A DNA stretch of 20,509 nt. Origin: Verrucomicrobiota bacterium. Lineage in GTDB: Bacteria > Verrucomicrobiota > Verrucomicrobiia > Opitutales > Opitutaceae. Positions 1 to 9,170 of the stretch are shown one piece after another. The number at the start of each line of letters is the position of its first letter. Position 1 is the stretch's first letter. The notes under the pieces are model-generated. The model was not told where the DNA came from. It worked only from the letters and a program-made list of their open reading frames with translations, and ran no database searches. The position numbers and the translations under genes were made by a program. The stretch covers positions 1 through 20,509 of the forward strand of contig JAEWKR010000169.1 in NCBI GenBank assembly GCA_023457715.1, given 5' to 3'.

Positions 1-81
1 CCGAAGGCTCGCGTCGCGATCACCGCTTTGCTCGCCGCGGCTAACGCGTCCACCGCTCAACTCGAACGCCTCGCGGCATAG
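1..81 (+). CDS. 3' end of an unidentified protein-coding gene (partial)
   Basis: An open frame runs from the left edge for 26 sense codons to a TAG. The visible tail is alanine- and leucine-rich and helical in character, ending in QLERLAA. High G/C at third codon positions fits a real gene tail. Too little is present to assign a family, and the start lies outside the window. It could also be chance open frame. Confidence 0.45.
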   Translation, partial: PKARVAITALLAAANASTAQLERLAA

Positions 82-151
82 GGGAATCGTGCTCAAAAAA
101 CACGAAATGCAGGGATAGCACTGCAGAAGGCGCAATAAGTTCGCTTCGAGC

Positions 152-228
152 ACGTTGTCCCGCGTTCACGCGGAATGCCTTGTTTCACGAGGTCCGCGCG
201 AAGCTTCCGCGTAAACGCGGGACAACGT
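152..228. repeat. REP-like inverted repeat
   Basis: Two 24-bp arms (152-175 and 205-228) are reverse complements with one mismatch. Each arm contains its own small palindrome around CCGCGTTTACGCGG, and the loop holds a GAAGCTTC palindrome. This nested palindrome resembles REP/BIME elements mobilised in trans by RAYT transposases. It lies in the 331-base gene-free stretch 82-412, where I see nothing else but the small palindrome at 295-310. Confidence 0.75.
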
Positions 229-294
229 ACCCAAGCTTCAACCAGGCTCCTGATTTTTGCGTCTTCTGGGCTTTTTTGCGGCCAGTCTCTCCGG

Positions 295-310
295 CTGACA
301 CATTTGTCAG
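295..310. other. Small perfect palindrome upstream of the yqjD-like gene
   Basis: CTGACA-CATT-TGTCAG is a perfect 6-bp inverted repeat with a 4-base spacer, about 100 bases upstream of the start at 413. It could be an operator or a short hairpin in the leader. No convincing -35/-10 pair could be tied to it. Confidence 0.3.
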
Positions 311-412
311 GAATTCGCGCAAACCGGGCACCAGCCTTCGGGGCAAGTGACTATGTCAGGGTGCAAGTGCCTGGTTTCGACCGGGCTCAGACCAATTCAA
401 CCCATTTTGTTT

Positions 413-739
413 ATGGAGACGCGTTACGAAACCAGTACGGCGAGCGAAACGCCCGAGCAGATCATCGAGCACATCAACCGGTTGATGGCGGAAGCCGAGG
501 CCATGCTGGCGGGCCCCGTGGCCGAGCACGGCAATCCCAAGCTGTCGGAACTACGGGCGCGGCTGACCCAGGCGCGTGGTCGCCTCAGTCAGGTCTATGG
601 CAAGGCGAGGCAGGGTGTGGTGGCCGGCGCCCGCTATACCGACCAGACGATCCGCGACTATCCCTACTACGCGCTCGGCATTGCGGTGGGCGCAGGCGTC
701 CTCGCGGGCATGCTGCTCGGGCGATCGCAGAAGCGCTAA
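413..739 (+). CDS. YqjD/ElaB (DUF883)-like membrane-anchored protein
   Basis: The 108-residue protein has a charged, helical N-terminal two-thirds (about residues 12-75, rich in E, R and A) and one C-terminal membrane segment (about 86-103, glycine-rich, ending GRSQKR). This is the layout of the YqjD/ElaB/DUF883 family, inner-membrane proteins that in E. coli bind ribosomes in stationary phase. The start METRYETS was chosen because the 22 residues before it in the open frame look non-coding. No Shine-Dalgarno sequence precedes it. The YqjE-like gene follows after 5 bases, matching the yqjD-yqjE order of proteobacteria. Family assignment is good; the ribosome role here is inference. Confidence 0.8.
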   Translation: METRYETSTASETPEQIIEHINRLMAEAEAMLAGPVAEHGNPKLSELRARLTQARGRLSQVYGKARQGVVAGARYTDQTIRDYPYYALGIAVGAGVLAGMLLGRSQKR

Positions 740-744
740 TCGCC

Positions 745-1191
745 ATGGAATCCCAAGAGGCAGGGCGGGATCTTTCAGGGACGGTGAGCTCGTCGAACCC
801 GCAAACCCCACCGGTTCCCGGCATCGCGGACGTCCTGGGCTCGCTCCAGGGCATGGCCCGAAACGCCTTCGGGACCGTGCTGGATCGGGTGGAAGTGGTC
901 TCCGCCGACGTCCAGGCGGAGAAGCAGCGGTTCGTCCGCGCGCTTGTCCTCGCCGGCGTAGCCGTGTTCTCAGCCATGGCGGCCCTGCTTTTCGTCAGCG
1001 GCGCGCTCGTGCTCCTGACGTGGCACACGGCGGCCGGCCCCTATGTCGTCGCCGGCCTGGGTGCCACGTACACGTTTGCCGCGATCTACGCCGGCTTGAG
1101 CCTGCGCCGGCTGCTCCGCGAAGCGCGCCCGTTTTCCCGCACGCTCGCACAACTGCAGTCCGACCGGCAGTCGATCGTCGGCGGCGGCTAA
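745..1191 (+). CDS. YqjE-like (DUF1469 / phage holin-like superfamily) membrane protein
   Basis: The 148-residue protein has a Ser/Pro-rich N-terminus, an amphipathic stretch (VEVVSADVQAEKQR), two hydrophobic segments (about residues 70-95 and 98-120) and a basic C-terminus. This is the pattern of YqjE/DUF1469 (Holin-X related) proteins, which usually sit beside yqjD. The family name reflects topology; no lysis role is implied. The open frame reaches back to 175, but the upstream part overlaps the yqjD-like gene in another frame, so the ATG at 745 was taken. It is convergent with the U32 gene, whose stop lies about 105 bases away. Confidence 0.8.
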   Translation: MESQEAGRDLSGTVSSSNPQTPPVPGIADVLGSLQGMARNAFGTVLDRVEVVSADVQAEKQRFVRALVLAGVAVFSAMAALLFVSGALVLLTWHTAAGPYVVAGLGATYTFAAIYAGLSLRRLLREARPFSRTLAQLQSDRQSIVGGG

Positions 1192-1296
1192 CCGTCAGAG
1201 CGAAGAGCCCCCTCTCTTTTGCCGGAAGAAACGGAATGTACAGGGAGCTGCTGCTCCTGCCGGTTCCTCCCGTAAGAGCGGGTCGAACGCGTCGGC

Positions 1297-3975
<2,679 letters not shown>

Positions 3976-4070
3976 GAAGGAAGGAGCGTTGGAATTTCGG
4001 CCGTCGCAAGCAAGGTTGAGGCCCTGAATTTGAGCCCTGGCACGGAGGGGACAGATATCAGCCCCGGAAT

Positions 4071-4234
4071 GCGGGCGGGCCGCCCGCGGTCCAGTGATGG
4101 TGGACCACGGGCCGCCCTACATTACGGCTTGGGTCATGTTGGACCGCGGGCGGCCCGCCCGCCTTCTACACTACGGCTTGGTCATGTGGACCGCGGGCGG
4201 CCCGCCCGCCTTCCGAGGCTACGGCCTGGTCATG
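4071..4234. repeat. GC-rich repeat cluster (about 48-bp units plus one inverted copy)
   Basis: Units at 4140-4186 and 4187-4234 are near-identical direct repeats: GGACCGCGGGCGGCCCGCC, then an ACGGCTTGGTCATG-like end. A shortened unit lies at 4101-4139. Positions 4071-4093 are an exact reverse complement of the first 23 bases of the 4140 unit. The last unit runs into the stop codon of the LysR-type gene (TCA at 4230-4232). Strong secondary structure is expected, and it may act as a 3'-end hairpin between the LysR and U32 genes. Confidence 0.8.
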
Positions 4235-5135
4235 CCTTCGCGCGCGGCTCGCCGTGCTGCTCCTTCGTGTGCCGGCGCAGCAGGCTCAGGAACTGTTCCG
4301 CCCCACGGCTTTGGTAACGTTGCATGTGCCGGATGATGGCCAGATCGCGGGTCGGCTCTGAGCCGGTAAGCCGCAGATAAACCAGGTCTTCGTCGTCTTC
4401 CTGACGCGCCAGCTGGGGTAGGATCGAGATGCCCAGCCCGTCGCTCACCAGCAACTTAAGGGTGGGGACCTGGGCGCAGCGGTAGGCAATCCGCGGCGCA
4501 AAATTATGGCCGCCGAAAAAGACCCGGATTTGTTCAGCCAGGGTGCTGGAGCTGCCCATGGAGATGAAGTTTTCCTCCGCCAGTTCGCTGATGCTGATTT
4601 CCGGGCGGCGGGCGATCGGATGGTCCTTCCCGACTACGAGCAGCAAGGGTTCGGTCAGGATCGGCTCGATGGAGACGCGGTATTCGTTGATCGGCAGGGG
4701 GACGACCGCGAGGTCGAGTTCGCCCTCGACCACCGCCCGGACCAGGTCGGAGCGAAAATCCTCGCGGGCATCGACGATCAGATTGGGGAGTTCCTGCCGG
4801 GCCCGCGCGAGCAGGGGTACTACGAGGTATGGCATGACCGTCTGCACCGCCCCCACCGTTATCCGGCGCTCAAGACTGGGATGGTCACTCAGTTCCTTGG
4901 CGGCGTTCTCGACTTCAAACAGGATGCGTCGCGCACGATCCAGGAAGGCCGCCCCCGCCTCGGTCAGGACCGCTTTCCGTCCCAAGCGGTGGAACAGCTT
5001 GTGCCCAACCTCCTGTTCCAGGTTTAGAATTTGTTGGGAGAGAGATGGTTGAGTAACGTTACACCGCTCGGCAGCGCGGGTGAAGTTACCGGTCTCCGCA
5101 ACTGCTACCAGGTAACGGAGTTGATGGAGTTCCAT
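4230..5135 (-). CDS. LysR-type transcriptional regulator, OxyR-like but without the peroxidatic cysteine pair
   Basis: The 301-residue protein has a typical LTTR winged helix-turn-helix (about residues 1-60, MELHQLRYLVAVAETGNF, recognition segment CNVTQPSLSQQ) and a periplasmic-binding-protein-like effector domain (about 90-295). The recognition helix resembles that of OxyR. Where E. coli OxyR has C199 and C208 this protein has serines (GSSS, 194-197) and no cysteine. Its only cysteines are C25 and C220. The start codon overlaps an OxyR-type operator, suggesting autoregulation, and the gene is divergent from a small membrane protein that it may activate. The signal it senses is unknown. LTTR identity is certain; the OxyR subgroup is an inference from recognition helix and operator. 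Confidence 0.92.
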   Translation of the reverse strand: MELHQLRYLVAVAETGNFTRAAERCNVTQPSLSQQILNLEQEVGHKLFHRLGRKAVLTEAGAAFLDRARRILFEVENAAKELSDHPSLERRITVGAVQTVMPYLVVPLLARARQELPNLIVDAREDFRSDLVRAVVEGELDLAVVPLPINEYRVSIEPILTEPLLLVVGKDHPIARRPEISISELAEENFISMGSSSTLAEQIRVFFGGHNFAPRIAYRCAQVPTLKLLVSDGLGISILPQLARQEDDEDLVYLRLTGSEPTRDLAIIRHMQRYQSRGAEQFLSLLRRHTKEQHGEPRAKA

Positions 5136-5170
5136 AGGTTAGGCCTATGGAAGTGATAGGAAGTCACGAT
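5134..5170. promoter_or_regulatory. OxyR-type LTTR tetramer operator
   Basis: The sequence reads ATAG-N7-CTAT-N7-ATAG-N7-CGAT, with all three spacers exactly 7 bases. This matches the E. coli OxyR layout (ATAG-N7-CTAT twice, 7 apart) at 15 of 16 tetranucleotide positions. The first half also forms CCATAGG-N5-CCTATGG (5132-5150). The site covers the lysR start codon and abuts the -35 of the divergent small gene, the position expected for repression of lysR and activation of the other gene. Confidence 0.7.
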
Positions 5171-5199
5171 TTCAACTATTGAAGTTCTTCCCGTATACT
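5171..5199 (+). promoter_or_regulatory. Sigma70-like promoter of the 58-residue membrane protein gene
   Basis: The -10 is TATACT (5194-5199). Exactly 17 bases upstream is a poor -35, TTCAAC (5171-5176). A weak -35 directly adjoining the operator fits an activator-dependent promoter. The predicted leader to the ATG at 5237 is about 30 bases. Confidence 0.6.
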
Positions 5200-5236
5200 C
5201 TGCGCGTCGGTCAAGCACCGGCACCACATCATACCC

Positions 5237-5413
5237 ATGAAGACCAACCTGATTGTTACTGCGGCCACCCTCAGCGTCCTCGCTGCTGCCGCGATTGCGC
5301 TTTCTTTCCGTTCCTCGATTGATGCCACGATCGGCTACATCAGCATTCTGTCGCTGGTGGGCATGGCCGTTCTGGAATACCGCATCAATTGGAAGCGGCT
5401 CTTCGGCCGGTAA
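5237..5413 (+). CDS. Small two-segment membrane protein (58 aa)
   Basis: ATG at 5237 opens a 58-codon frame ending in TAA. The product has two hydrophobic segments (about residues 5-24 and 30-47) separated by a short FRSSID turn, and a basic C-terminal tail (EYRINWKRLFGR). I do not recognise a family. It is bracketed by a promoter with an LTTR operator and by a strong terminator, so it looks like a complete single-gene transcription unit. No Shine-Dalgarno sequence is seen. It is probably an effector controlled by the divergent LysR-type regulator, as is common for LTTR pairs; its function is unknown. Confidence 0.75.
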   Translation: MKTNLIVTAATLSVLAAAAIALSFRSSIDATIGYISILSLVGMAVLEYRINWKRLFGR

Positions 5414-5444
5414 TTAAAGACCGGCAGGAGGTTAGATCCAAAAC

Positions 5445-5471
5445 AGGGCCCGGAGCACCCGGGCCCTTTTT
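5445..5471 (+). terminator. Rho-independent terminator after the 58-aa gene
   Basis: An 8-bp perfect GC stem, GGGCCCGG (5446-5453) with CCGGGCCC (5459-5466) and a 5-base loop, is followed by TTTTT. It lies 32 bases after the stop codon. Confidence 0.9.
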
Positions 5472-5599
5472 ATTGATCGGACCGATCTTGTCGCCAATGC
5501 CTGGCATCACCGTCGCTTCGTTTGAGAGAACGAGGAGTCTCCGCCGGCCGCAGGCAGGGTGGCTCAGAAGAGACGAGAACGATCAGACCGTTGCCCCGA

Positions 5600-6136
5600 T
5601 CACATCAGGGTGGTCGCGACTTCGGCTCGTGCGCCGGCAGGGGCCTTGCGGAAGAAAATCGCCACGATCAGGGCCAGGACCAGGAACATGATGGTCTGGC
5701 CGATCACCGCCATCACGGTCATGAATACGGGTCCCATCATACTTCGCATTCCGTCGATCTGGGCGTCGGTGGCGCCCTTGGCCTCCATTTTGGCGGCTTC
5801 GATCTCAACCATCACGTCGACAGAGCCCGGGTTCACGTACTTGGCATAGAGAAACCAGACCACCGTGCCGACGAGCATCGAAACGATCCCGGTGAGGAAA
5901 GCCGTGCCAAAGGCCGAGCCGTAACCCCATTCGCGGCCGGCGGGCAGCTCGCGCTGACGTTCCCGGATGGCGAGGATCATGCACGTGACGATGGTGATCA
6001 GCGAGATGACGCCACCCACGATCTGGGCGGTGGGAAGCTTCTCCACGCTATCGTAGAAACCGGCAAAGTGGAGCGCGAACATGACCACGGAACCGATGAG
6101 CGCCGAGGCGAAGCCATAGAGCAGGGGTGTTTTCAT
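5600..6136 (-). CDS. DUF4199-like integral membrane protein
   Basis: The 178-residue protein has four predicted membrane segments (about residues 5-27, 38-58, 75-97 and 134-164). A charged loop between the third and fourth (VEIEAAKMEAKGATDAQIDG) is typical of DUF4199 proteins, in which a Met/Lys/Glu-rich loop precedes the last segment. DUF4199 is common in Bacteroidota and Verrucomicrobiota; its function is not known. The gene follows the AIM24-like gene on the same strand after a 120-base spacer holding the GTGAAA hairpin. It is the last gene of this minus-strand run. Confidence 0.75.
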   Translation of the reverse strand: MKTPLLYGFASALIGSVVMFALHFAGFYDSVEKLPTAQIVGGVISLITIVTCMILAIRERQRELPAGREWGYGSAFGTAFLTGIVSMLVGTVVWFLYAKYVNPGSVDVMVEIEAAKMEAKGATDAQIDGMRSMMGPVFMTVMAVIGQTIMFLVLALIVAIFFRKAPAGARAEVATTLM

Positions 6137-6164
6137 GGGGCCGCCACGCTGACAGAACGGAGGG

Positions 6165-6259
6165 GGAAAGTGAAAGTGAAAGTGAAAGTGAGGGTGAAAG
6201 TGGGGGGCTTCACGCCACTTTCACTTTCACCCTCACTTTCACCCTCACCCTCACTCTCA
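6165..6259. repeat. GTGAAA tandem-repeat hairpin between AIM24-like and DUF4199 genes
   Basis: GTGAAA/GTGAGG hexamers (6165-6204) face their complement, TTTCAC/CCTCAC (6215-6258), across a ~10-base loop. On the coding (minus) strand the order is stop codon (TGA, 6257-6259), purine-rich arm, loop, pyrimidine-rich arm, next gene. The stop codon itself is part of the repeat. A related block follows dnaJ. Confidence 0.9.
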
Positions 6260-7057
6260 ACTATTATCGCCGTCGAGGATCCGGCCGAGGCCGCCGAGGA
6301 CGGAGCCTTCTTCACGGCCGCCACTGCCCGTCTTGGGCGCGGCCGCGACGATCCGGCTCGCGAGCCGGGCAAAGGGGAGCGATTGCAGCCAGATTTTTCC
6401 GGGGCCGCGCAGCGTGGCGAAGAAGAGACCTTCGCCGCCGAAGAGAGCGGTCTTGATGCCACCGACGTACTGAATGTCGTAGTCGCACGTGGACTGAAAA
6501 GCCGCGATGCATCCGGTGTCGATTTTCAGGACTTCACCCGGCGCGAGCGTGCGCTCGTAGAGGGTGCCGCCGGCGTGGATGAAGGCGAGACCGTCACCCG
6601 TGAGACGCTGGAGGATGAAGCCTTCGCCGCCAAACAGGCCCGCGCCAAGCCGTTTCTGGAAGGCGATGCCGACGGAGACGCCCTTGGCCGCACAGAGGAA
6701 GGAGTCCTTTTGCGCGATGAGCTCCCCGCCCAGCTCGCTCAAGCGGACCGGGATGATCTTTCCCGGATATGGGGCCCCGAACGCGGCGCGTTTCTTGCCG
6801 ATGCCGCGGTTCTGATACGCGGTCATGAACAGGGACTCGCCCGTAAGGATGCGTTTCCCCGCTCCAAACAGCGCCGACATGATGCCGCCGGATTGGGCGG
6901 AGCCGTCGCCGAAGATCGCCTCCATCGCGACACCGTCGTCCATGAACATCATCGAGCCGGATTCGGCCACCACGGCCTCGTTGGGATCGAGCTCGATTTC
7001 GACGAACTGCATGTCGTCACCGTGGATCCTGTAATCGACTTCGTGCATGGCGTTCAT
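6257..7057 (-). CDS. TIGR00266 / AIM24 family protein
   Basis: The 266-residue protein is built of beta-rich, glycine-rich repeats typical of the AIM24/TIGR00266 family. Recognisable segments are DMQFVEIELDPNEAVVAESGSM near the N-terminus, PGKIIPVRLSELGGELIAQKDSFL in the middle, and AFQSTCDYDIQYVGGIKTALFGGEGLFF near the C-terminus. Bacterial members have no settled biochemical role; the yeast relative is a mitochondrial inner-membrane protein affecting respiratory complex organisation. A second in-frame Met at residue 4 (7048) could be the true start. A C/T-rich leader precedes the ATG instead of a Shine-Dalgarno sequence. It lies between small membrane protein genes on the same strand. Confidence 0.85.
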   Translation of the reverse strand: MNAMHEVDYRIHGDDMQFVEIELDPNEAVVAESGSMMFMDDGVAMEAIFGDGSAQSGGIMSALFGAGKRILTGESLFMTAYQNRGIGKKRAAFGAPYPGKIIPVRLSELGGELIAQKDSFLCAAKGVSVGIAFQKRLGAGLFGGEGFILQRLTGDGLAFIHAGGTLYERTLAPGEVLKIDTGCIAAFQSTCDYDIQYVGGIKTALFGGEGLFFATLRGPGKIWLQSLPFARLASRIVAAAPKTGSGGREEGSVLGGLGRILDGDNS

Positions 7058-7092
7058 GGGCGGGGAGGGTGGAGCAGGGTTGGTTTTGGATG

Positions 7093-7123
7093 CAACCCGT
7101 TCCGTTTGGAATCGGATGGGTTG
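7093..7123. other. Hairpin after the 69-aa membrane protein gene
   Basis: CAACCC (7093-7098) pairs with GGGTTG (7118-7123), and inside it TTCC pairs with GGAA. It lies about 20 bases downstream of the stop of the minus-strand gene at 7142. There is no U-tract on that strand, so it is not a classical terminator; it may slow exonucleases or separate the two genes. Confidence 0.4.
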
Positions 7124-7141
7124 TTCTGATCAGCCGGTTGC

Positions 7142-7351
7142 TCAGCCCGCCAGCGGGAGGCGCTCCGGGTTCCGGGCACCGATCGTGAAAGACCGGCGCG
7201 GAGCCGCGGAGTAATCGGTGGCGGCAATCAGCACCACGAAGGCGCAGACGGCGGCGAGGAAGAGCGCGGGAGCCAGGACATTGAAGGTGATGCCGGCGAG
7301 AGCGGCGACCACCGTGATGGCCGCGAGCGTGAAGAGAGACTTGGTATTCAT
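7142..7351 (-). CDS. Small two-segment membrane protein (69 aa)
   Basis: The 69-residue protein carries two hydrophobic segments (about residues 5-23 and 26-44, ALAGITFNVLAPALFLAAVC) and a basic C-terminal tail (SAAPRRSFTIGARNPERLPLAG). I do not recognise a family. General layout (MKT/MNT start, alternating Ala/Leu/Val segments, basic tail) resembles the 58-residue protein at 5237, but no clear sequence similarity is visible. It lies upstream of the AIM24-like gene on the same strand, 84 bases away. The leader is C/T-rich with no Shine-Dalgarno sequence. Confidence 0.6.
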   Translation of the reverse strand: MNTKSLFTLAAITVVAALAGITFNVLAPALFLAAVCAFVVLIAATDYSAAPRRSFTIGARNPERLPLAG

Positions 7352-7478
7352 GTGAGTGTGGGAGGAAGGTTACTGTTGTGCTCCCATCACACAGACCCCC
7401 CCGGGCCAGTTGCAGAAAAATTTCGGCGCGGCGAAAAATCCCTCCGCGTGCGTGCCGCCCGGTGGCCTCGCGCCCGGC

Positions 7479-8726
7479 TCACCTCACCGCCGCCCGGACC
7501 AGGCGATTGTCGCCGTCGTTTCGCGCCGGTTTGAGCCCGGAAAGGGCGCACAGGAGATTGTAGACGTGGATGTTCTCCACGCGCGGCACCGTCCGGCCGG
7601 CCCGGACATCGGGACCCTGGGCCACGAGAATCCCGTGCATGGTGAGAAGCGCCGGATCGTAGCCGTGCTGGCCTTTCGAAAAAACCGGCTGCGCTTTCTC
7701 GAAGCGGGCGCGGGTCATGATGTTCCAGCCTTCGTCCGGGACGATCCAGATCGGGGGCACCCGGGGACTGTCCGGGTCGATGCGAAAATGAGCCGGCAGC
7801 TCGTGACTCCGGTACACGCTCATGTGCGGCATCCGTCGCAGCGCGGAGACCACGTCCTCGACGGCTGTCCCCGGATTTGGCCTGAGGCCGCCGGCCGATT
7901 CATCAAAGTCGATCTGGACCGTACGGAGGTCGATATAGTCGTCCAGCAGCACGACGCGGTCCGGCCCGCAGGCGGTCATGCCGTGGTCCGAGACGACCAC
8001 GTAGTTGCAGACGAAGCCTTCCTTCGCGATGCGGGCGCGCAGCGCGCCGAGCCGTCCGTCGAGCAACCGCACGGCTTCGGCCACCTCCGGGGCGGCCGGG
8101 CCGAACTTGTGCCCGATTGAATTGGTCTCCTCGAGGTAGAACGCGATCACTGCGGGCCGCTCGGCCGGCGGGCGTCTGAGCCAGCCGATCAGTTCCTCCA
8201 GCCGTTGTTCGAAGGGAATGCTGTAGTCATAGGGTTTCCAATACGTCGGGCGGTGACCCTGCACCGGCGCTTCGGAGCCGATCCAGAACGAGCACGCGCT
8301 GGCGCGACCGGCCTTCGCCGCCGTCACCCAGATCGGTTCACCGCCCCACCACCGGGGATCGGACACGGAGGCGCGCTGGTTGTACTGGAAGAACAGCCCG
8401 AGTTCGGCGTCGAACATCCGGTTGTTCACGATGCCGCTGCGGGACGGGTACAAGCCGGTGGCGATGGAGTAATGACTGGGGAACGTGTTGCTCGGGTACA
8501 CCGGAATGAGCCCCTCCGCGCGCACGCCTTCGCGCGCCATGGCGCGCAGATTGGCCGACTGGTCCGGAAACAGGTCGAGGTAGTCCCACCGGAACCCATC
8601 CATCGAAATGAGGATCAGGGGCGGCGGCGGCGCCTTGGTCCGGGTGACGCAGCCCGCGCCGAAAAAGGGCAGCAGGAGGAGACTGACGCAGGAAAGGAAT
8701 CGGCGGCTGATCGCGTTCCAATGCAT
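7479..8726 (-). CDS. Nucleotide pyrophosphatase/phosphodiesterase (NPP, alkaline-phosphatase superfamily) lipoprotein
   Basis: With the ATG start the product is 415 residues. The N-terminus (MHWNAISRRF, a hydrophobic core, then FFGAGC at residue 26) is a lipoprotein signal peptide. The NPP core follows: metal ligand in ISMDGFRWDY (D43), nucleophile T81 in PSNTFPSHY, YLEETNSIGHKFGP (H206), VVSDHGMT (D247, H248) and KGQHGYDP near the C-terminus. NPPs hydrolyse phosphodiester or pyrophosphate bonds of nucleotides or lipids outside the cytoplasm. The usual metal-ligand Asp of the PDxxGH motif is Asn here (N202). The ATG at 8726 was preferred because GGGAG lies 6 bases before it; a GTG at 8741 would add five residues. 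Confidence 0.88.
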   Translation of the reverse strand: MHWNAISRRFLSCVSLLLLPFFGAGCVTRTKAPPPPLILISMDGFRWDYLDLFPDQSANLRAMAREGVRAEGLIPVYPSNTFPSHYSIATGLYPSRSGIVNNRMFDAELGLFFQYNQRASVSDPRWWGGEPIWVTAAKAGRASACSFWIGSEAPVQGHRPTYWKPYDYSIPFEQRLEELIGWLRRPPAERPAVIAFYLEETNSIGHKFGPAAPEVAEAVRLLDGRLGALRARIAKEGFVCNYVVVSDHGMTACGPDRVVLLDDYIDLRTVQIDFDESAGGLRPNPGTAVEDVVSALRRMPHMSVYRSHELPAHFRIDPDSPRVPPIWIVPDEGWNIMTRARFEKAQPVFSKGQHGYDPALLTMHGILVAQGPDVRAGRTVPRVENIHVYNLLCALSGLKPARNDGDNRLVRAAVR

Positions 8727-8805
8727 GCCCCACTCCCGCACGCCCCCCTCTCCGTCGCAACGATCTATTCCGCCCGCCGCGTCCTCGTTTTGCCTGATCG
8801 CGGTA

Positions 8806-8819
8806 CCGGCTTAAGCCGG
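8806..8819. other. Perfect 14-bp palindrome CCGGCTTAAGCCGG
   Basis: A fully symmetrical 14-bp palindrome lies between the NPP and smr genes. Its TTAAGCCGG half resembles the ends of the two MITE-like elements (15662-15850 and 20115-20304), so it may be a remnant or solo end of that family. Confidence 0.45.
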
Positions 8820-8841
8820 CGCTACGGGCTCGGAGCCAATC

Positions 8842-8876
8842 GTAAATCGCAAATCATAAATCATAAATCATAAATC
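8842..8876. repeat. Heptamer tandem repeat (GATTTAT on the minus strand) over the smr stop codon
   Basis: Five tandem heptamers, three matching ATAAATC exactly and two diverged, span the end of the smr gene. The TGA stop (8868-8870) and the last codon TTA are part of the repeat. No complementary arm is evident in this spacer, unlike at other loci. Confidence 0.8.
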
Positions 8877-9170
8877 CCTCAGCCTCACGATCGTCGCGCC
8901 CCAGGAGCCGGAGCGTTCGTCGCCGAGGCGGAAACTCTGCACCAGGGGCGATCGGCGCAGGAGATGGTGGACGGTTTCCCGAAGCGTGCCCGTGCCCTTG
9001 CCGTGGATGATGCGGACGTCGTGCAGCCCGCGCGCGGCACAGGCTTCGAGGTACGCGGGGATGAGCACCCCGAGATCGCGGGGTGAAAAGGTGTGCAGGT
9101 CCAGTTCGCCGGTGATGGGGATCTGCACCGGCGCGGAAGGATCCGGCTCCGGATCAGCCGGCGTCGACAT
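8868..9170 (-). CDS. Smr-domain protein
   Basis: The 100-residue protein is essentially one small MutS-related (Smr) domain. It has LDLH at residues 23-26, an amphipathic helix (LGVLIPAYLEACAARG), the HGKGTG loop at 56-61, and GSWGATIVRL at the end. Stand-alone Smr domains bind nucleic acid and several have endonuclease activity, including cleavage of mRNA on stalled ribosomes; which applies here is not clear. The ATG at 9170 overlaps the end of tatA by 17 bases, suggesting translational coupling. The frame is open further upstream, but that part is arginine-rich shadow of tatA. The stop lies inside a heptamer repeat. Confidence 0.88.
   Translation of the reverse strand: MSTPADPEPDPSAPVQIPITGELDLHTFSPRDLGVLIPAYLEACAARGLHDVRIIHGKGTGTLRETVHHLLRRSPLVQSFRLGDERSGSWGATIVRLRDL

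Noticed and set aside
175..744. Long N-terminal extension of the YqjE-like frame
   Set aside because: The upstream part starts inside the REP-like repeat and overlaps the yqjD-like gene in another frame; the ATG at 745 gives the family's usual length.
1192..1296. Bidirectional terminator between yqjE-like and U32 genes
   Set aside because: Only a 5-bp AAGAG/CTCTT stem and a GGAGC-TGCT-GCTCC palindrome are seen; neither has a convincing stem plus U-tract.
5425..5440. AGGAGG-like Shine-Dalgarno sequence at about 5427
   Set aside because: No start codon follows before the terminator; it is part of the 3' untranslated region of the 58-aa gene.
6165..6259. CRISPR-like array
   Set aside because: Units are 6-7 bases with no unique spacers, and the two halves are inverted.
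5522..7129. A 535-codon open frame on the plus strand
   Set aside because: It lies antisense to the DUF4199 and AIM24-like genes, which have recognisable families. It runs through the GTGAAA repeat as a KVKVKV stretch and has a shadow-frame amino-acid composition.
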